A DNA stretch of 64,000 nucleotides from Terriglobia bacterium (lineage in GTDB: Bacteria > Acidobacteriota > Thermoanaerobaculia > Thermoanaerobaculales > Thermoanaerobaculaceae), in the NCBI GenBank assembly GCA_020073245.1, contig JAIQFQ010000014.1, positions 21,473-85,472 on the forward strand. Reading direction: 5' to 3'. Position numbers and translations under genes: made by a program. Under the pieces are notes generated by a model. That model was not told the DNA's origin. It ran no database searches and worked only from the letters and a program-made list of their open reading frames with translations. Below are positions 21,719-31,192 of the stretch, in pieces (position 1 is the stretch's first letter; every line of letters begins with the position of its first letter).

Positions 21719-22754
21719 GTTGGACCCCCTCCGATTGCTGCCGGGCGCGCAGCTCACCGATCTTGCGCTCGATATGGCCCGCGACGCCGCGTGTTGCGTA
21801 GCTGTGGGCGAGACGGATCGCGTTCTTGATCGCCGTCGGTGAGGACCGCCCGTGCCCCACCAGGCAGGCGCCCCGTACGCCCAGCAGAGGGGCGCCACCG
21901 TACTCCGCGTAGTCCGCCTTGCGCTTGAGTGCCGTCAGAGCGCCCTTGGCGAGAAGCAGGCCGATCGCGGAAGTTGCCGAGCGCCTCGCCTCGCTCCGGA
22001 GCAGCCCGTAGATCATCTCGCCGAGCCCCTCCGAGACCTTGAGGACCACGTTGCCGACGAACCCGTCGCAGACGACCACGTCCACGGTGCCGGCGTACAC
22101 ATCGCGCCCCTCGACGTTGCCGATGAAGTTCAAGCCCGCGTCGCCCAGGAGGCGGTACGCCTCGACCGTGACGCGGTCGCCCTTGCCCTCCTCCTCGCCG
22201 ATCGACAGCAGGCCGATTCGAGGCGACGTGACACCTAAGACGGCCTGCGAGTAGAAGTGCCCCATCACCGCGAACTGCTCGAGGTGGTGGGGCTTGCAGT
22301 CCACGTTCGCGCCGACGTCGAGGACCAGCGTCTGCCGCTCGATTCCCGGAACCAGGGCCGCGAGTGCCGGGCGCTCCACACCGTCGATCGTGCCGATGAT
22401 CAGCTTGGCGGCAACCATGGCCGCCCCACTGTTGCCCGCCGTTACGAAAGCGCACGCCTTGCCGTCGCGCACCAGACGGGCGGCCTCGGCCATCGACGAG
22501 TCGCGCTTCCCTCGGATCGGGGCGGTCGGAGCATCGTCCATCGCCACGACGTCGGGGGCATCCACAACCTGCAGACCGCGGGGAACGCCCCCGTTATGCG
22601 ACAGCTGGCGCCGCAGCGTGGCCTCACGCCCGACCAGAAGCACCTGGAGTCCGAATTGCCGTACCGCTTCGACCGCGCCCTGCACCGTGGCTGCCGGGGC
22701 GTGGTCCCCCCCCATCGCGTCCAGGGCTACAGCGCCCGAGACTGCTTTGATCAT
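21702..22754 (-). CDS. plsX: Phosphate acyltransferase PlsX
   Basis: Makes acyl-phosphate from acyl-ACP for phospholipid synthesis. 350 residues. N-terminal VALDAMGGDHAP; TAGNSGAAM; GANVDCKP; CDGFVGNVVLK. ATG at 22754 lies 13 nt after rpmF; no strong Shine-Dalgarno, consistent with translation coupled to rpmF. Confidence 0.96.
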   Translation of the reverse strand: MIKAVSGAVALDAMGGDHAPAATVQGAVEAVRQFGLQVLLVGREATLRRQLSHNGGVPRGLQVVDAPDVVAMDDAPTAPIRGKRDSSMAEAARLVRDGKACAFVTAGNSGAAMVAAKLIIGTIDGVERPALAALVPGIERQTLVLDVGANVDCKPHHLEQFAVMGHFYSQAVLGVTSPRIGLLSIGEEEGKGDRVTVEAYRLLGDAGLNFIGNVEGRDVYAGTVDVVVCDGFVGNVVLKVSEGLGEMIYGLLRSEARRSATSAIGLLLAKGALTALKRKADYAEYGGAPLLGVRGACLVGHGRSSPTAIKNAIRLAHSYATRGVAGHIERKIGELRARQQSEGVQRARQT

Positions 22755-22767
22755 GGCGATGCCTGGG

Positions 22768-22953
22768 TCAGCCGATCTCCTCGACGTGCAGGACCTGGCG
22801 CCCTTCGTACATTCCGCAGTGCGGGCACACGCGGTGGGGCTGCTTCGGCTGGAAGCAGTTCGGGCACACCGACTGCGCAGGCTCGGCAAGGTGATCATGC
22901 GCGCGCCGACGGTCGCGGCGCGCCTTCGAATGGCGACTCTTTGGGTTGGGCAT
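22768..22953 (-). CDS. rpmF: 50S ribosomal protein L32
   Basis: 61 residues; starts MPNPKSRHSKARRDRRRAH, then a zinc ribbon with CPNC and CPHC pairs. GGAGG 7 nt before the ATG. The yceD-rpmF-plsX order is conserved in many bacteria. Confidence 0.96.
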   Translation of the reverse strand: MPNPKSRHSKARRDRRRAHDHLAEPAQSVCPNCFQPKQPHRVCPHCGMYEGRQVLHVEEIG

Positions 22954-22970
22954 CGGAGATCCTCCCGCGT

Positions 22971-23489
22971 CTACTCGCTCGGCCGCCAATCCTGTAGGGC
23001 TGCCAAGCGATCATCGGTTTCGGGGGGACAGGAGCACGCCCCCTGGTTCAGGTTCGCGCCGCAGCGCGGGCAAATCCCGCGACAAGACTCGGCGCACAGT
23101 GGCTTCATCGGAACGGCGAGTGCGAGCTGTTCAGCCGCCAGCTCGACGAGGTCGACCTGCGACTCCTCGTAGAACCGGACCTCGAGATCGCCCCGATCCA
23201 GGCGGGTCTCGTCGTCCTGGGGCGCAGCCGTGAGCGGCAACAGGTGCAGGTCCAGGCGCTCCGAGAAGGAGAAGTCGAACTCCCCCAAGCAGCGGGCACA
23301 GCGGAGACGGGCGCTGCCCCCCACCTCGCCTTCGAGCAGGTATCCCTTCCCCGCCCGCTCGACACGCCCCGAGATCTCCACCGGTGCGACCGACACAACG
23401 TCCACCCCGCCGGCGGCGGGGGGCACGACGGGCCGCTCCTCGAATTCGAGGGGCTCCGTCTCGGCATGGGTCAAATCGATCCTAAGCAC
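22971..23489 (-). CDS. yceD: YceD / DUF177 rRNA accumulation protein
   Basis: 172 residues; GTG start with GGGGAAG upstream. Carries the family's CARCLGEFDF segment and a C-terminal zinc-ribbon-like CRGICPRCGANLNQGACSC. YceD is needed for normal 23S rRNA levels in E. coli and is usually found before rpmF, as here (17-nt gap). Confidence 0.9.
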   Translation of the reverse strand: MLRIDLTHAETEPLEFEERPVVPPAAGGVDVVSVAPVEISGRVERAGKGYLLEGEVGGSARLRCARCLGEFDFSFSERLDLHLLPLTAAPQDDETRLDRGDLEVRFYEESQVDLVELAAEQLALAVPMKPLCAESCRGICPRCGANLNQGACSCPPETDDRLAALQDWRPSE

Positions 23490-23639
23490 ACGCTTCCCCG
23501 TTTCGGGGACCGTGCAGCATAGCAGCAGCAGGTTACCGGGTCAAACCCGACCGGGGTGGGGCGTCACCCGCCATACCACCTCGAAGTGCTTGCTTCCCAA
23601 GGGGCTTGGCCCTTGACACCCGGGATCGGGTTGGCCCTT

Positions 23640-23683
23640 CGGGGAGATTCTTCGCTCGCCGCGCCCGCTCAGAACGACCGAGT
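23640..23683 (-). repeat. GTCGTTCTGAGCG...GAAGAATCTC repeat element
   Basis: On the minus strand the sequence reads GTCGTTCTGAGCGGGC and then GCGAAGAATCTC, one half of the widespread GTCATTCTGAGCGAAGCGAAGAATCT-like repeat class. It is in the 227-bp spacer between yceH and yceD. Confidence 0.55.
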
Positions 23684-23716
23684 AAAGGAAACGGGCCCGG
23701 ACCGTCGGGTCCGGAT

Positions 23717-24343
23717 CTACTCCTCGTGGCCCAGCTTCGCAACCAGCCGGCTGAGCTGCTCGACAAGCTCCGCGACGCGCTCTTCGAGCTCCGCGACCCG
23801 ACCCGCGAGGGCCTCGGAGGCAGGCGACGGTGAAGCCGCGGCCCGGTCAGCACGCTCGGTCGGCGTGCCCGCAGCCAAATGGGTCCACCGGCGCTCCTTC
23901 TGTCCTGGCTCCCGGTTCAGCTCCGCGACTAGAGGCTCCGTCCCTGCGGCCAGCCGCTTGAGCGCCTCCTCGACCTCGGCCATGCCCCCGAACGGGTGCA
24001 TCCGCCCGCAGCGTCCGCGGAGCTCCCCCGGTGTCTGTGGGCCGCGGAGCAGCAGCACAGTGATCAGCGCCTTGCCGGCCGGGTCCAACTCCCAGCTCCG
24101 GTCGAGGTTGTGCTCCCAGCGCTCGGACCGGGCCCCCTCTACCGGCCAGACGAAGACATCGGCCCGCAGGCGGTCGAGGGCCCCGCGAACATCGCCTTCA
24201 GTGAGCTCCACGACGGGCTCGCGATTGCTCTTCTGGTTGCACGCCGCGACCAGCGCATTGACGGTCAACGGGTAGTACTCAGGTGTCGTTTGCTGCTTTT
24301 CCAGCAGGCAGCCGAGCACCCGGATCTCGACGGCATCGAGCAC
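23717..24343 (-). CDS. yceH: YceH / DUF480 winged-helix protein
   Basis: 208 residues from the GTG at 24343 (E. coli YceH 215). The N-terminal segment RVLGCLLEKQQTTPEYYPL followed by TVNALVAACNQKSNR is the family signature; two winged-helix domains follow, then a C-terminal heptad coiled coil (LAGRVAELEERVAELVEQLSRL in two blocks). Upstream codons in frame lack family similarity, so the GTG is preferred although GGGAGG is about 17 nt away. Function unknown. Confidence 0.85.
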   Translation of the reverse strand: MLDAVEIRVLGCLLEKQQTTPEYYPLTVNALVAACNQKSNREPVVELTEGDVRGALDRLRADVFVWPVEGARSERWEHNLDRSWELDPAGKALITVLLLRGPQTPGELRGRCGRMHPFGGMAEVEEALKRLAAGTEPLVAELNREPGQKERRWTHLAAGTPTERADRAAASPSPASEALAGRVAELEERVAELVEQLSRLVAKLGHEE

Positions 24344-24450
24344 CCTTGGCAGACGGATGGCGCACCTCCCGTCCCAATGATAGGACGTTCGGTTCGCCGA
24401 TCGGCGAGAGGGCCCGGACGCCCGATCTGGGTGCCCCGAGAGCGAGACGA

Positions 24451-27400
24451 CTACATCTCGAGGCGAATGCCGAGGCGCACCTGGCGAGGATCCTGGTAGG
24501 AGGTGCGCTTTCCGAAGTCCGGGTTGTCCAGCCCGGAACTCCGATCCGTATCCTGATCGTATCCCGTGACGGCCTGCCTGTTGAAGACGTTGGCCACGTC
24601 CACCGACAGCAGGAGCCTCCCCTGCCGGATGCGGAACGCGTAGTCGGCGTGCAGGTCGAGCGACCACACCCACGGCATCCTGGCCTTGAACCCGTCCTGA
24701 GTCATCATCCCGCTCCCGCGCGGTCCCAAGAGAATGAACCCGTTGTGGCCGGAGATCGGATCCGAGGTGTCCGGTGTGAGCGGCTGGCCGGAAGACGCCG
24801 AGAACCCGGCACCGAGGTCGAGGCCGCGCTGGAAGGCGTACGATGCGTACACCTTGACCTGGTGCGTCCGGTCGTTGGGGAGCGGCCCGGCGCCGAGCTG
24901 ACCAAGGTATCTCACGTCGCCCGTGAAACCGTACTGAGGGACACCGATCTGCGTGTAGCTCGGGTCGTTGGTCGGGTAGTCGTCGAACGTGGTCTCGCCG
25001 GGCTTCGGCTCGTCAAGTCCGTTGTAGTAGAAGCCCTCGTACGTCCCCCACAGCCGCGACCAGCGGTACGAGGCGAGGAGCGCCCACCCGTTCGCGAAGC
25101 GTTTGTCCGCGGTCAGCTCGATGGCGTCGTAGTCGTGGATCGGGTTTTCGAACGCCCCGACGCCGTTCAGGGTCGCCGGGTAGTTCGCGCGCGGATTCGT
25201 GATCACGTACTGCACGTTGGACAGCCCCGGCAGGTGCTCCGCGTAGAGGACCATGGCGACGTTCGTGACGTCTTCGAGGACGCGCGGCGTCTCGCGGTGG
25301 ACGTAGCGCATGCCGAGGCTCAACTGGGAAGCCACCTGGAACTCGAACCCGAGGGCGCCCTCCCGGATGAACCCCAGCTCCGAGGTCGGATCGATGATCG
25401 CCGCGCTTGCCCCCTTGGTGAGGAAATGGGTCGTCGTGCCGCCCGCCAGGACACCCTCGGGAACCGGCTGAGTGAGCGCCGCGTCGAAGTAGTCGGCGCG
25501 GGTGACGCGCCCGTAGGGCGAGAACGCGGTGACCGCGAGGTCGCTGGGGATCTTGGCGAAGAAGACGCCGAAGCTCCCGAAGACCTTGAGCTTGCCTTTG
25601 CCCGTCGGGTCATAGGCGAAGCCCAGGCGCGGCGCCCAGTTGTCCCCGAAGGCGAACGACTCGGCCGATCCGGCCATGCGCTCCCGCTCGTACCGCAATC
25701 CGGCCGAAATGGTCAGCCGCGGTCCCACCTGCACCTTGTCCTGCATGAACAGGCCGAGGTAGTCCACGTTGGAGCGCTGCTGCGAGAACAGCAGCCCCTG
25801 GCTCACCCGGTAGATCTGCCCGTACTTCGAGTCGGGGTAGATCGTCACGCTCACCCCGGACGATGTCTGCTGTCCGTCCGGGAGCGTGACCGTTGGGCCC
25901 GTGAGCGCCGAGTTGGTCTCCATGTCGGTGCTCTCATAGCTGCCGCCGAACCGGATCTCGTGGCTCCCGAGGAGGTAGGTGGACTTGGCCTCGTACTGCA
26001 GGCTGGTTCCCTCGCTGTGCGAATCGTAGGAACCCTTGCCGCCCGAGCGCTTGGTGGGCTTGACCGTCTGGTCTCGAATCGACCACTGGTCGAGGTAGGG
26101 GGTGTCCTCGAAGACCTGGCGCGCCCGGCCGATGGACGCCTCCAGCAGCCAGGCGGGCGCGAGGAGCCCCTGGTAGTGGATCGTCTGGTTGTCGCCTCCG
26201 TAATCGAGGGAGTCGAAAGACGCCGTGCTGTCGCCCGTCATCGCCCGCGAGCTCTGTGGGCCCCTGGGGCTGGTGGATGGATCGCCGAAGAGGGAAACGT
26301 CGATACGGTTCCCCGGACCCGACTCGATCGTCACCTTGGCCGCGTACGGCGTGCTGCGCCGCTCTCGGTCCACCCCGCCCAGGCTGCGGAGCGGGTACCC
26401 GGGCGGTGCAAGGAACGTCGTGCGCTCGTACTGCGGGTCAAGGGCGACATAGAAGAACGCGTGGTCCTTCACCAGCGGGCCACCGAAGGTGAAGCCCAGG
26501 TCCCGGCTCTCGTCCCCGATCGTCGTGGTCCCGCTGTTGGTCAGCACGAGCTCGGTTGCGGCCCCCTCGAACCGCTCGGGGCGCAGGTAGGCGAACATGC
26601 TCCCGTGCCAACTGTTCGAGCCGCTCTTGGTGATGACGTTGACGAGACCCCCGGTGGACTGCCCGTACTCCGCGTCGGAGCCCGCCGTCTTGACCTGGAT
26701 CTGGTCGATGAGCTCGTACGTGACCCCCATCCCGAGCGAGCCGTACGAACGCGAGTAGAGGCCGAGGCCCCCGTACTGGGGGTCGTTGATGGTCACCCCG
26801 TCCATCACGTACTGGTTTTCGAGCCCGCTCGCACCCGAGATCGAGGGGTTCTCAACTCCGAGCCCGCCGCTGCTCGATACGCTCGGCGCCACGTAGAGGA
26901 CGTCGCTCAGCCGGCGTGCGACCGGGATTTTGGCCAGGAAGCTCGAGCTGACGCCCGTGCTCACGGTCGCCGAGGAGAAGTCGACCATCGGCGGCGCGCC
27001 CTTGACCTCGAGCGCCTCCTTGAAGACGCCTGGCGGGAGCGCGAACGCCAGCTCCACTCGCCGTCCGAGCCGGACCTCGATGCCGTGCCGTTCGACCGCC
27101 GCGAACCCCGGAAGCTCCACCCGCACGGCGTAAAGCCCCGGTGTCAAATACGGCGCGAAGAACTTCCCGTCGGCCTCCGCAACGAAGACCCTGGATCCCT
27201 CGACCGATGTCACCGTCACTCTGGACCCGGGCAGCGGTGCGCTGGCTGTGTCAGTCACTCGGCCCCAGATGGTCCCCGTCGTCGACTCGTCGGCCCGGGC
27301 GACCTGGCCCACGAGAAGCAGCAAACCCGTCGCCACGAGCAACAGCGGACGGACGGCCCCGCCACGTCGTTCACTTCTCGCCGCCCCGGTCGCTCCCCGC

Positions 27401-27465
27401 GGGCCGGAACCGGACACTGATCGGCACACGACCAGCCGCCCTCTGCTCCTCGCCTCGATAACCAC
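24451..27465 (-). CDS. TonB-dependent receptor, Oar-like, with carboxypeptidase regulatory domain
   Basis: Outer-membrane beta-barrel of 1004 residues. GTG start with GGAGG 5 nt upstream; long basic N-region then hydrophobic LLLVATGLLLLVGQ and signal cleavage near ARA-DES. Residues about 62-150 form a CarboxypepD_reg-like domain (GTIWGRVTDTASAPLPG). A plug domain follows (ENQYVMDGVTINDPQYGG and TGGLVNVITKSGSN), then the barrel with aromatic-ended strands (GFAYDPTGKGKLKVFGSFG). The C-terminus is RLGIRLEM. Ligand unknown; such receptors are expanded in Acidobacteriota and may import oligosaccharides or peptides. Divergent from mntH. Confidence 0.92.
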   Translation of the reverse strand: MVIEARSRGRLVVCRSVSGSGPRGATGAARSERRGGAVRPLLLVATGLLLLVGQVARADESTTGTIWGRVTDTASAPLPGSRVTVTSVEGSRVFVAEADGKFFAPYLTPGLYAVRVELPGFAAVERHGIEVRLGRRVELAFALPPGVFKEALEVKGAPPMVDFSSATVSTGVSSSFLAKIPVARRLSDVLYVAPSVSSSGGLGVENPSISGASGLENQYVMDGVTINDPQYGGLGLYSRSYGSLGMGVTYELIDQIQVKTAGSDAEYGQSTGGLVNVITKSGSNSWHGSMFAYLRPERFEGAATELVLTNSGTTTIGDESRDLGFTFGGPLVKDHAFFYVALDPQYERTTFLAPPGYPLRSLGGVDRERRSTPYAAKVTIESGPGNRIDVSLFGDPSTSPRGPQSSRAMTGDSTASFDSLDYGGDNQTIHYQGLLAPAWLLEASIGRARQVFEDTPYLDQWSIRDQTVKPTKRSGGKGSYDSHSEGTSLQYEAKSTYLLGSHEIRFGGSYESTDMETNSALTGPTVTLPDGQQTSSGVSVTIYPDSKYGQIYRVSQGLLFSQQRSNVDYLGLFMQDKVQVGPRLTISAGLRYERERMAGSAESFAFGDNWAPRLGFAYDPTGKGKLKVFGSFGVFFAKIPSDLAVTAFSPYGRVTRADYFDAALTQPVPEGVLAGGTTTHFLTKGASAAIIDPTSELGFIREGALGFEFQVASQLSLGMRYVHRETPRVLEDVTNVAMVLYAEHLPGLSNVQYVITNPRANYPATLNGVGAFENPIHDYDAIELTADKRFANGWALLASYRWSRLWGTYEGFYYNGLDEPKPGETTFDDYPTNDPSYTQIGVPQYGFTGDVRYLGQLGAGPLPNDRTHQVKVYASYAFQRGLDLGAGFSASSGQPLTPDTSDPISGHNGFILLGPRGSGMMTQDGFKARMPWVWSLDLHADYAFRIRQGRLLLSVDVANVFNRQAVTGYDQDTDRSSGLDNPDFGKRTSYQDPRQVRLGIRLEM

Positions 27466-27490
27466 GATTACCTCCGAACTTCAATGCACA

Positions 27491-27510
27491 CAACGTCGAC
27501 CCGGACGTTG
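27491..27510. promoter_or_regulatory. Operator-like inverted repeat in the divergent receptor/mntH region
   Basis: CAACGTC and GACGTTG flank a 6-bp centre, perfect 7-bp arms, 25 bp upstream of the receptor start. Position suits a dimeric regulator; none is encoded next to it. Confidence 0.35.
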
Positions 27511-27674
27511 GGCAGCGAATTCTAACCTGCTTTTGCCCCGTCAAGGGAAGACTCCGAGGTCGACGATCCGGAGCGCCAGGCCCTCGACGGTGCGGCGCCG
27601 CCGGTCGTCAGGTCCGAGCAAGCGCCGGGCGACAGTTCGGACTCCCTCCGCCATTGCCATATACTTGAGACGGA

Positions 27675-29600
27675 ATGTCGAATCGGGATCAAAGCCAGGG
27701 CGCGAGGACGCCGTCTCTCGGAGAGGTGCACGGCTCGGTATCCGTGCCGAAGCAGCTCTCCTTCTGGAAGCGCCTCTTCGCATTCTCCGGACCCGCGTAC
27801 CTGGTCAGCGTCGGTTACATGGACCCGGGCAACTGGGCGACCGACATCGCCGCGGGTTCCAGGTTCGGCTACGCCCTGATCTGGGTGCTGGCGATGTCGA
27901 ACCTGATGGCGATCCTTCTGCAGAGCCTCTCGGCGCGGCTCGGCATCGTGACGGGCATGGACCTCGCCCAGGCGTGCCGCGCGATGTTCGACCGGCGAGT
28001 CTCGCGCCTGTTATGGGTGCTTGCCGAGATCGCCATCGCCGCATGCGACCTCGCGGAGGTGCTCGGCTCGGCGATCGGCCTCCAGCTACTGTTCGGCCTC
28101 CCGCTCCTGGTCGGGGTCGTGATCACGGCGCTCGACACGCTTATCCTGCTCGTCCTCCACAGCCGCGGCGTCCGCGTGATGGAGGCCTTCATCATCGTGC
28201 TCATCACGACGATCGGCGGCTGCCTGGCGGTCGAGATCGTGCTGTCGAAGCCGCACTGGGGGTCGATCGCGGCTGGCTTCGCGCCGACCCTGCCCGGGCC
28301 CGGGGCGCTCTTCCTCGCGATCGGCATCCTGGGTGCGACCGTGATGCCGCACAACCTGTACCTGCACTCGGCGCTCGTGCAGTCGCGCCGGATCAGCCAG
28401 ACCCCGGCCGGGATCCGCAGCGGGGTGAAGTACAACATCATCGACTCGCTCGTGGCGCTCAACGGCGCGTTTTTTGTCAACGCCGCGCTGCTCGTGATGG
28501 CGGCGGCGACGTTCTTCAACGTGGGGCTGCACGACGTCGCGGAGATCCAGGACGCGCATCGGTTGCTCGCCCCGCTGCTGGGTGCGGCGGTGGCGCCGAT
28601 CGCATTCGCGGTCGCCCTGATCGCGTCGGGGCAGTCGTCCACGATCACGGGCACGCTCGCCGGCCAGATCGTCATGGAAGGGTTCGTGCAGATCCGCCTC
28701 CGTCCGATCGTCCGCCGCATGCTGACGCGCGCCCTTGCCATCATTCCTGCCGTAGCAACGATCATCTGGTTCGGGGAGCGCGCTACGGGAGACCTGCTGG
28801 TGCTTTCGCAGGTCGTGCTCTCACTGCAGCTCTCGTTCGCGGTGATTCCGCTCATCCACCTGGTCTCCGACCCGCGCTGGATGGGCCAGTACGCTATTAA
28901 GCCGCTGCTCCAGGCGGTTTCGTGGCTGGTCGCCCTGACCATCGCCGTGCTGAACCTCAAGCTGTCCTTCGATGCAGTTGCCGTCTGGATGGCCGCCGCC
29001 GGGAGCCGCGGGTGGCTCCTCTGGGTCACTGTCGTGCCGGGGGCCGCAGCCCTGGTGACCCTGCTGGGCTACGTGACCCTGGTGCCGTGGCTCGAACGCC
29101 GCCGGGGTGCGCCCACGCCGGCGATCCCGAGCGTCCACGGGCCGACCGCCATGCCGGCCGTGATGCCCCCGCACGCCGCACGGCGGATCGCCGCCGCGGT
29201 GGACTTCTCGAACGCCGACACCGCGGTCCTGTCGCAGGCGGTGACCCTGGCCAGGTCGTCCGGCCGCGGCGCCACTGTCGTTCTCATGCACGTCGTGGAG
29301 TCGGTCGGTGCCCGGATCATGGGAGACGAGATGCAGGACAGCGAGGCGCGCGGCGACCAGCAACGCCTCGAGCTTTACCGGAACGAGCTCTCGGAACTGG
29401 GCGTGGATGCATCCTACGACCTCGGTTTTGGCGATCCGATCGACCAGCTCGTCGCGCTGGTCCAGACCCACGGGCCGGACCTCGTGGTTCTCGGGAGCCA
29501 CGGCCACCGCACGGTGGGGGACTTCGTGCACGGCACCACCGTGGAGCGCCTCCGCCACCGCGTCCGGGTACCCGTCCTGGTCGTCCCGACCACGAGCTGA
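27675..29600 (+). CDS. mntH: NRAMP divalent-metal transporter fused to universal stress protein domain
   Basis: 641 residues. About 1-470 is a proton-coupled Mn/Fe transporter with 11 or so membrane segments: metal-site DPGNW (50-54) in TM1 and MPHN (224-227) in TM6. A Pro-rich hinge leads to a UspA domain (about 497-641) ending GSHGHRTVGDFVHGTTV, which fits the ATP-binding G-2x-G-9x-G(S/T) pattern. The USP part would be cytoplasmic and may sense ATP or nucleotides to tune transport. ATG at 27675 has only a weak purine stretch upstream. Confidence 0.92.
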   Translation: MSNRDQSQGARTPSLGEVHGSVSVPKQLSFWKRLFAFSGPAYLVSVGYMDPGNWATDIAAGSRFGYALIWVLAMSNLMAILLQSLSARLGIVTGMDLAQACRAMFDRRVSRLLWVLAEIAIAACDLAEVLGSAIGLQLLFGLPLLVGVVITALDTLILLVLHSRGVRVMEAFIIVLITTIGGCLAVEIVLSKPHWGSIAAGFAPTLPGPGALFLAIGILGATVMPHNLYLHSALVQSRRISQTPAGIRSGVKYNIIDSLVALNGAFFVNAALLVMAAATFFNVGLHDVAEIQDAHRLLAPLLGAAVAPIAFAVALIASGQSSTITGTLAGQIVMEGFVQIRLRPIVRRMLTRALAIIPAVATIIWFGERATGDLLVLSQVVLSLQLSFAVIPLIHLVSDPRWMGQYAIKPLLQAVSWLVALTIAVLNLKLSFDAVAVWMAAAGSRGWLLWVTVVPGAAALVTLLGYVTLVPWLERRRGAPTPAIPSVHGPTAMPAVMPPHAARRIAAAVDFSNADTAVLSQAVTLARSSGRGATVVLMHVVESVGARIMGDEMQDSEARGDQQRLELYRNELSELGVDASYDLGFGDPIDQLVALVQTHGPDLVVLGSHGHRTVGDFVHGTTVERLRHRVRVPVLVVPTTS

Positions 29601-29677
29601 CGTCGGCGCCATGCCTTGACCGGCCGGGTCGTCGGTGGAAGCATGAACGCCGGGGGTGAGGTCCGTTGGGTGAGGCC

Positions 29678-31036
29678 ATGAAAGGCCTGGCTCGCGCGCC
29701 GGTTGCACCGGACCCGGCGCAGCCGAGGCGTTCGCAGGGAGGCGGCGGGGTGCTGCGGGCCATGGGCTCACGCAACTACCGGCTCTTCATGGGTGGGCAG
29801 GGGATCTCGCTCATCGGCACATGGATCCAGCAGATCGCCCTCGCCTGGCTCGTCTACACCCTGACGCGCTCGGCGTTCCTGCTGGGCCTTGTCGGTTTCT
29901 GCTCCCAGATCGGCTCCTTCGTCCTGGCGCCGCTCGCAGGCGTCGTAGCCGACCGGTTCAACAAGCACCGTCTGTTGATCGGCACCCAGTCGTTCGCGAT
30001 GCTCCAGGCGTTCGCGATCGGAGTCCTGGTCCTCTCGCACACCGTCGCTGTGTGGCACATCGTCGCCCTCTCCCTCTTCATCAGCATCGTAAACGCCTTC
30101 GACATGCCGACCCGGCACTCTTTCCTGGTCGAGATGATCGAGAACCGCGACGACCTTCCGAACGCCATCGCGCTCAACTCGTCGCTCGTCAACGGGGCGC
30201 GGCTGGTCGGACCCGCCGTAGCGGGACTTCTCATCACGGCGGTGGGCGAGGGTGCCTGCTTCATGATCAACGCCGCAAGCTACCTGGCCGTTATCGCGGC
30301 GCTGCTCGCGATGAGGATCGCGCCGCGCGAGAAACCCCGTGAGGAGCGCCGGATCTGGCACGAACTGCTCGAAGGCTTCGTCTACACATTCGGGTTCGCT
30401 CCCACCAGGGACATCCTCGGCCTGCTGGCGCTCGCAAGCGTGGCCGCCATGCCCTACTCGACCCTGATGCCGATCTTCGCCGCGCAGATCCTCCACGGCG
30501 GGGCCAGCACGCTCGGCTTCCTTTCAGGAGCTGCTGGCGTGGGCGCCCTCGCAGGGGCGATCGTGCTCGCGTACCGCAACACGGTGCTGGGTCTCGGGCG
30601 CTGGATACCGGCGGCATGTGCCGGTTTCGGGTTGTCGCTGATCGGGTTTTCGCTCTCCAGTCGGCTCCCACTCTCGCTGCTGATGCTCGTGGGAGCGGGG
30701 CTCACGATGATCACGCATCTGGCCGCCTCCAACACGATCCTGCAGACGGTTGTCGAGGACCGGTGGCGCGGGCGTGTGATGAGCTTCTACTCGATGGCAT
30801 TCGTGGGCACGGCGCCGTTCGGCAGCCTGCTTGCCGGCTCCCTCGCGCACCACATCGGGGCGCCACGCACGGTCATGCTCGGGGGGATCGTCTGCATTCT
30901 GGGCGCCGCGGTGTTCGCGGCGCGGCTGCCGGTGCTGCGGCGCCTCATTCGCCCCATCTACCGGCAGCGTGGGATCATCCCTGAGGTCGCCAGCGGGATC
31001 GCCGCGGCCGCCGAAGGAAGCACCGGGAGACAGTGA
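29678..31036 (+). CDS. MFS transporter, EntS/MFS_3-type exporter
   Basis: About 452 residues with 12 predicted membrane segments; N-terminal SRNYRLFMGGQGISLIGTWIQQIALAW and loop GVVADRFNKHR are typical of the MFS_3 family that includes the enterobactin exporter. Substrate unknown. Alternative start TTG at 29666 also has a GGTGAGG site; the ATG is chosen. Follows mntH-usp by 78 nt, possibly same transcript. Confidence 0.85.
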   Translation: MKGLARAPVAPDPAQPRRSQGGGGVLRAMGSRNYRLFMGGQGISLIGTWIQQIALAWLVYTLTRSAFLLGLVGFCSQIGSFVLAPLAGVVADRFNKHRLLIGTQSFAMLQAFAIGVLVLSHTVAVWHIVALSLFISIVNAFDMPTRHSFLVEMIENRDDLPNAIALNSSLVNGARLVGPAVAGLLITAVGEGACFMINAASYLAVIAALLAMRIAPREKPREERRIWHELLEGFVYTFGFAPTRDILGLLALASVAAMPYSTLMPIFAAQILHGGASTLGFLSGAAGVGALAGAIVLAYRNTVLGLGRWIPAACAGFGLSLIGFSLSSRLPLSLLMLVGAGLTMITHLAASNTILQTVVEDRWRGRVMSFYSMAFVGTAPFGSLLAGSLAHHIGAPRTVMLGGIVCILGAAVFAARLPVLRRLIRPIYRQRGIIPEVASGIAAAAEGSTGRQ

Positions 31037-31152
31037 AGCGACCAGCGATGTCGTCAGTGGTCGGCGGTCCGTGACCCGAGCGACACAACGGGCGAGCCTT
31101 GAAAGAGCGTGTGAAGCGCTCCGCAAGAAGAAGCGCCTCACAGGCCGCGGGT

Positions 31153-31177
31153 GAGGGACCTGCTCGAGGGGTCCCTC
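31153..31177. terminator. Hairpin between convergent genes
   Basis: GAGGGACC / GGTCCCTC, 8 bp perfect, 9-nt loop, between the MFS gene and the convergent lipoprotein gene. No U-tract; possible bidirectional terminator. Confidence 0.45.
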
Positions 31178-31192
31178 CGCCGGCCGGCAGGT

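Noticed and set aside
23530..23716. tRNA gene between yceD and yceH
   Set aside because: No T-loop GTTCRA and no cloverleaf pairing; the sequence matches a dispersed repeat class instead.
24283..27420. A 1045-codon open frame on the plus strand
   Set aside because: Lies opposite the TonB-dependent receptor; Arg/Val-rich composition and no family match. It is a GC-driven shadow.
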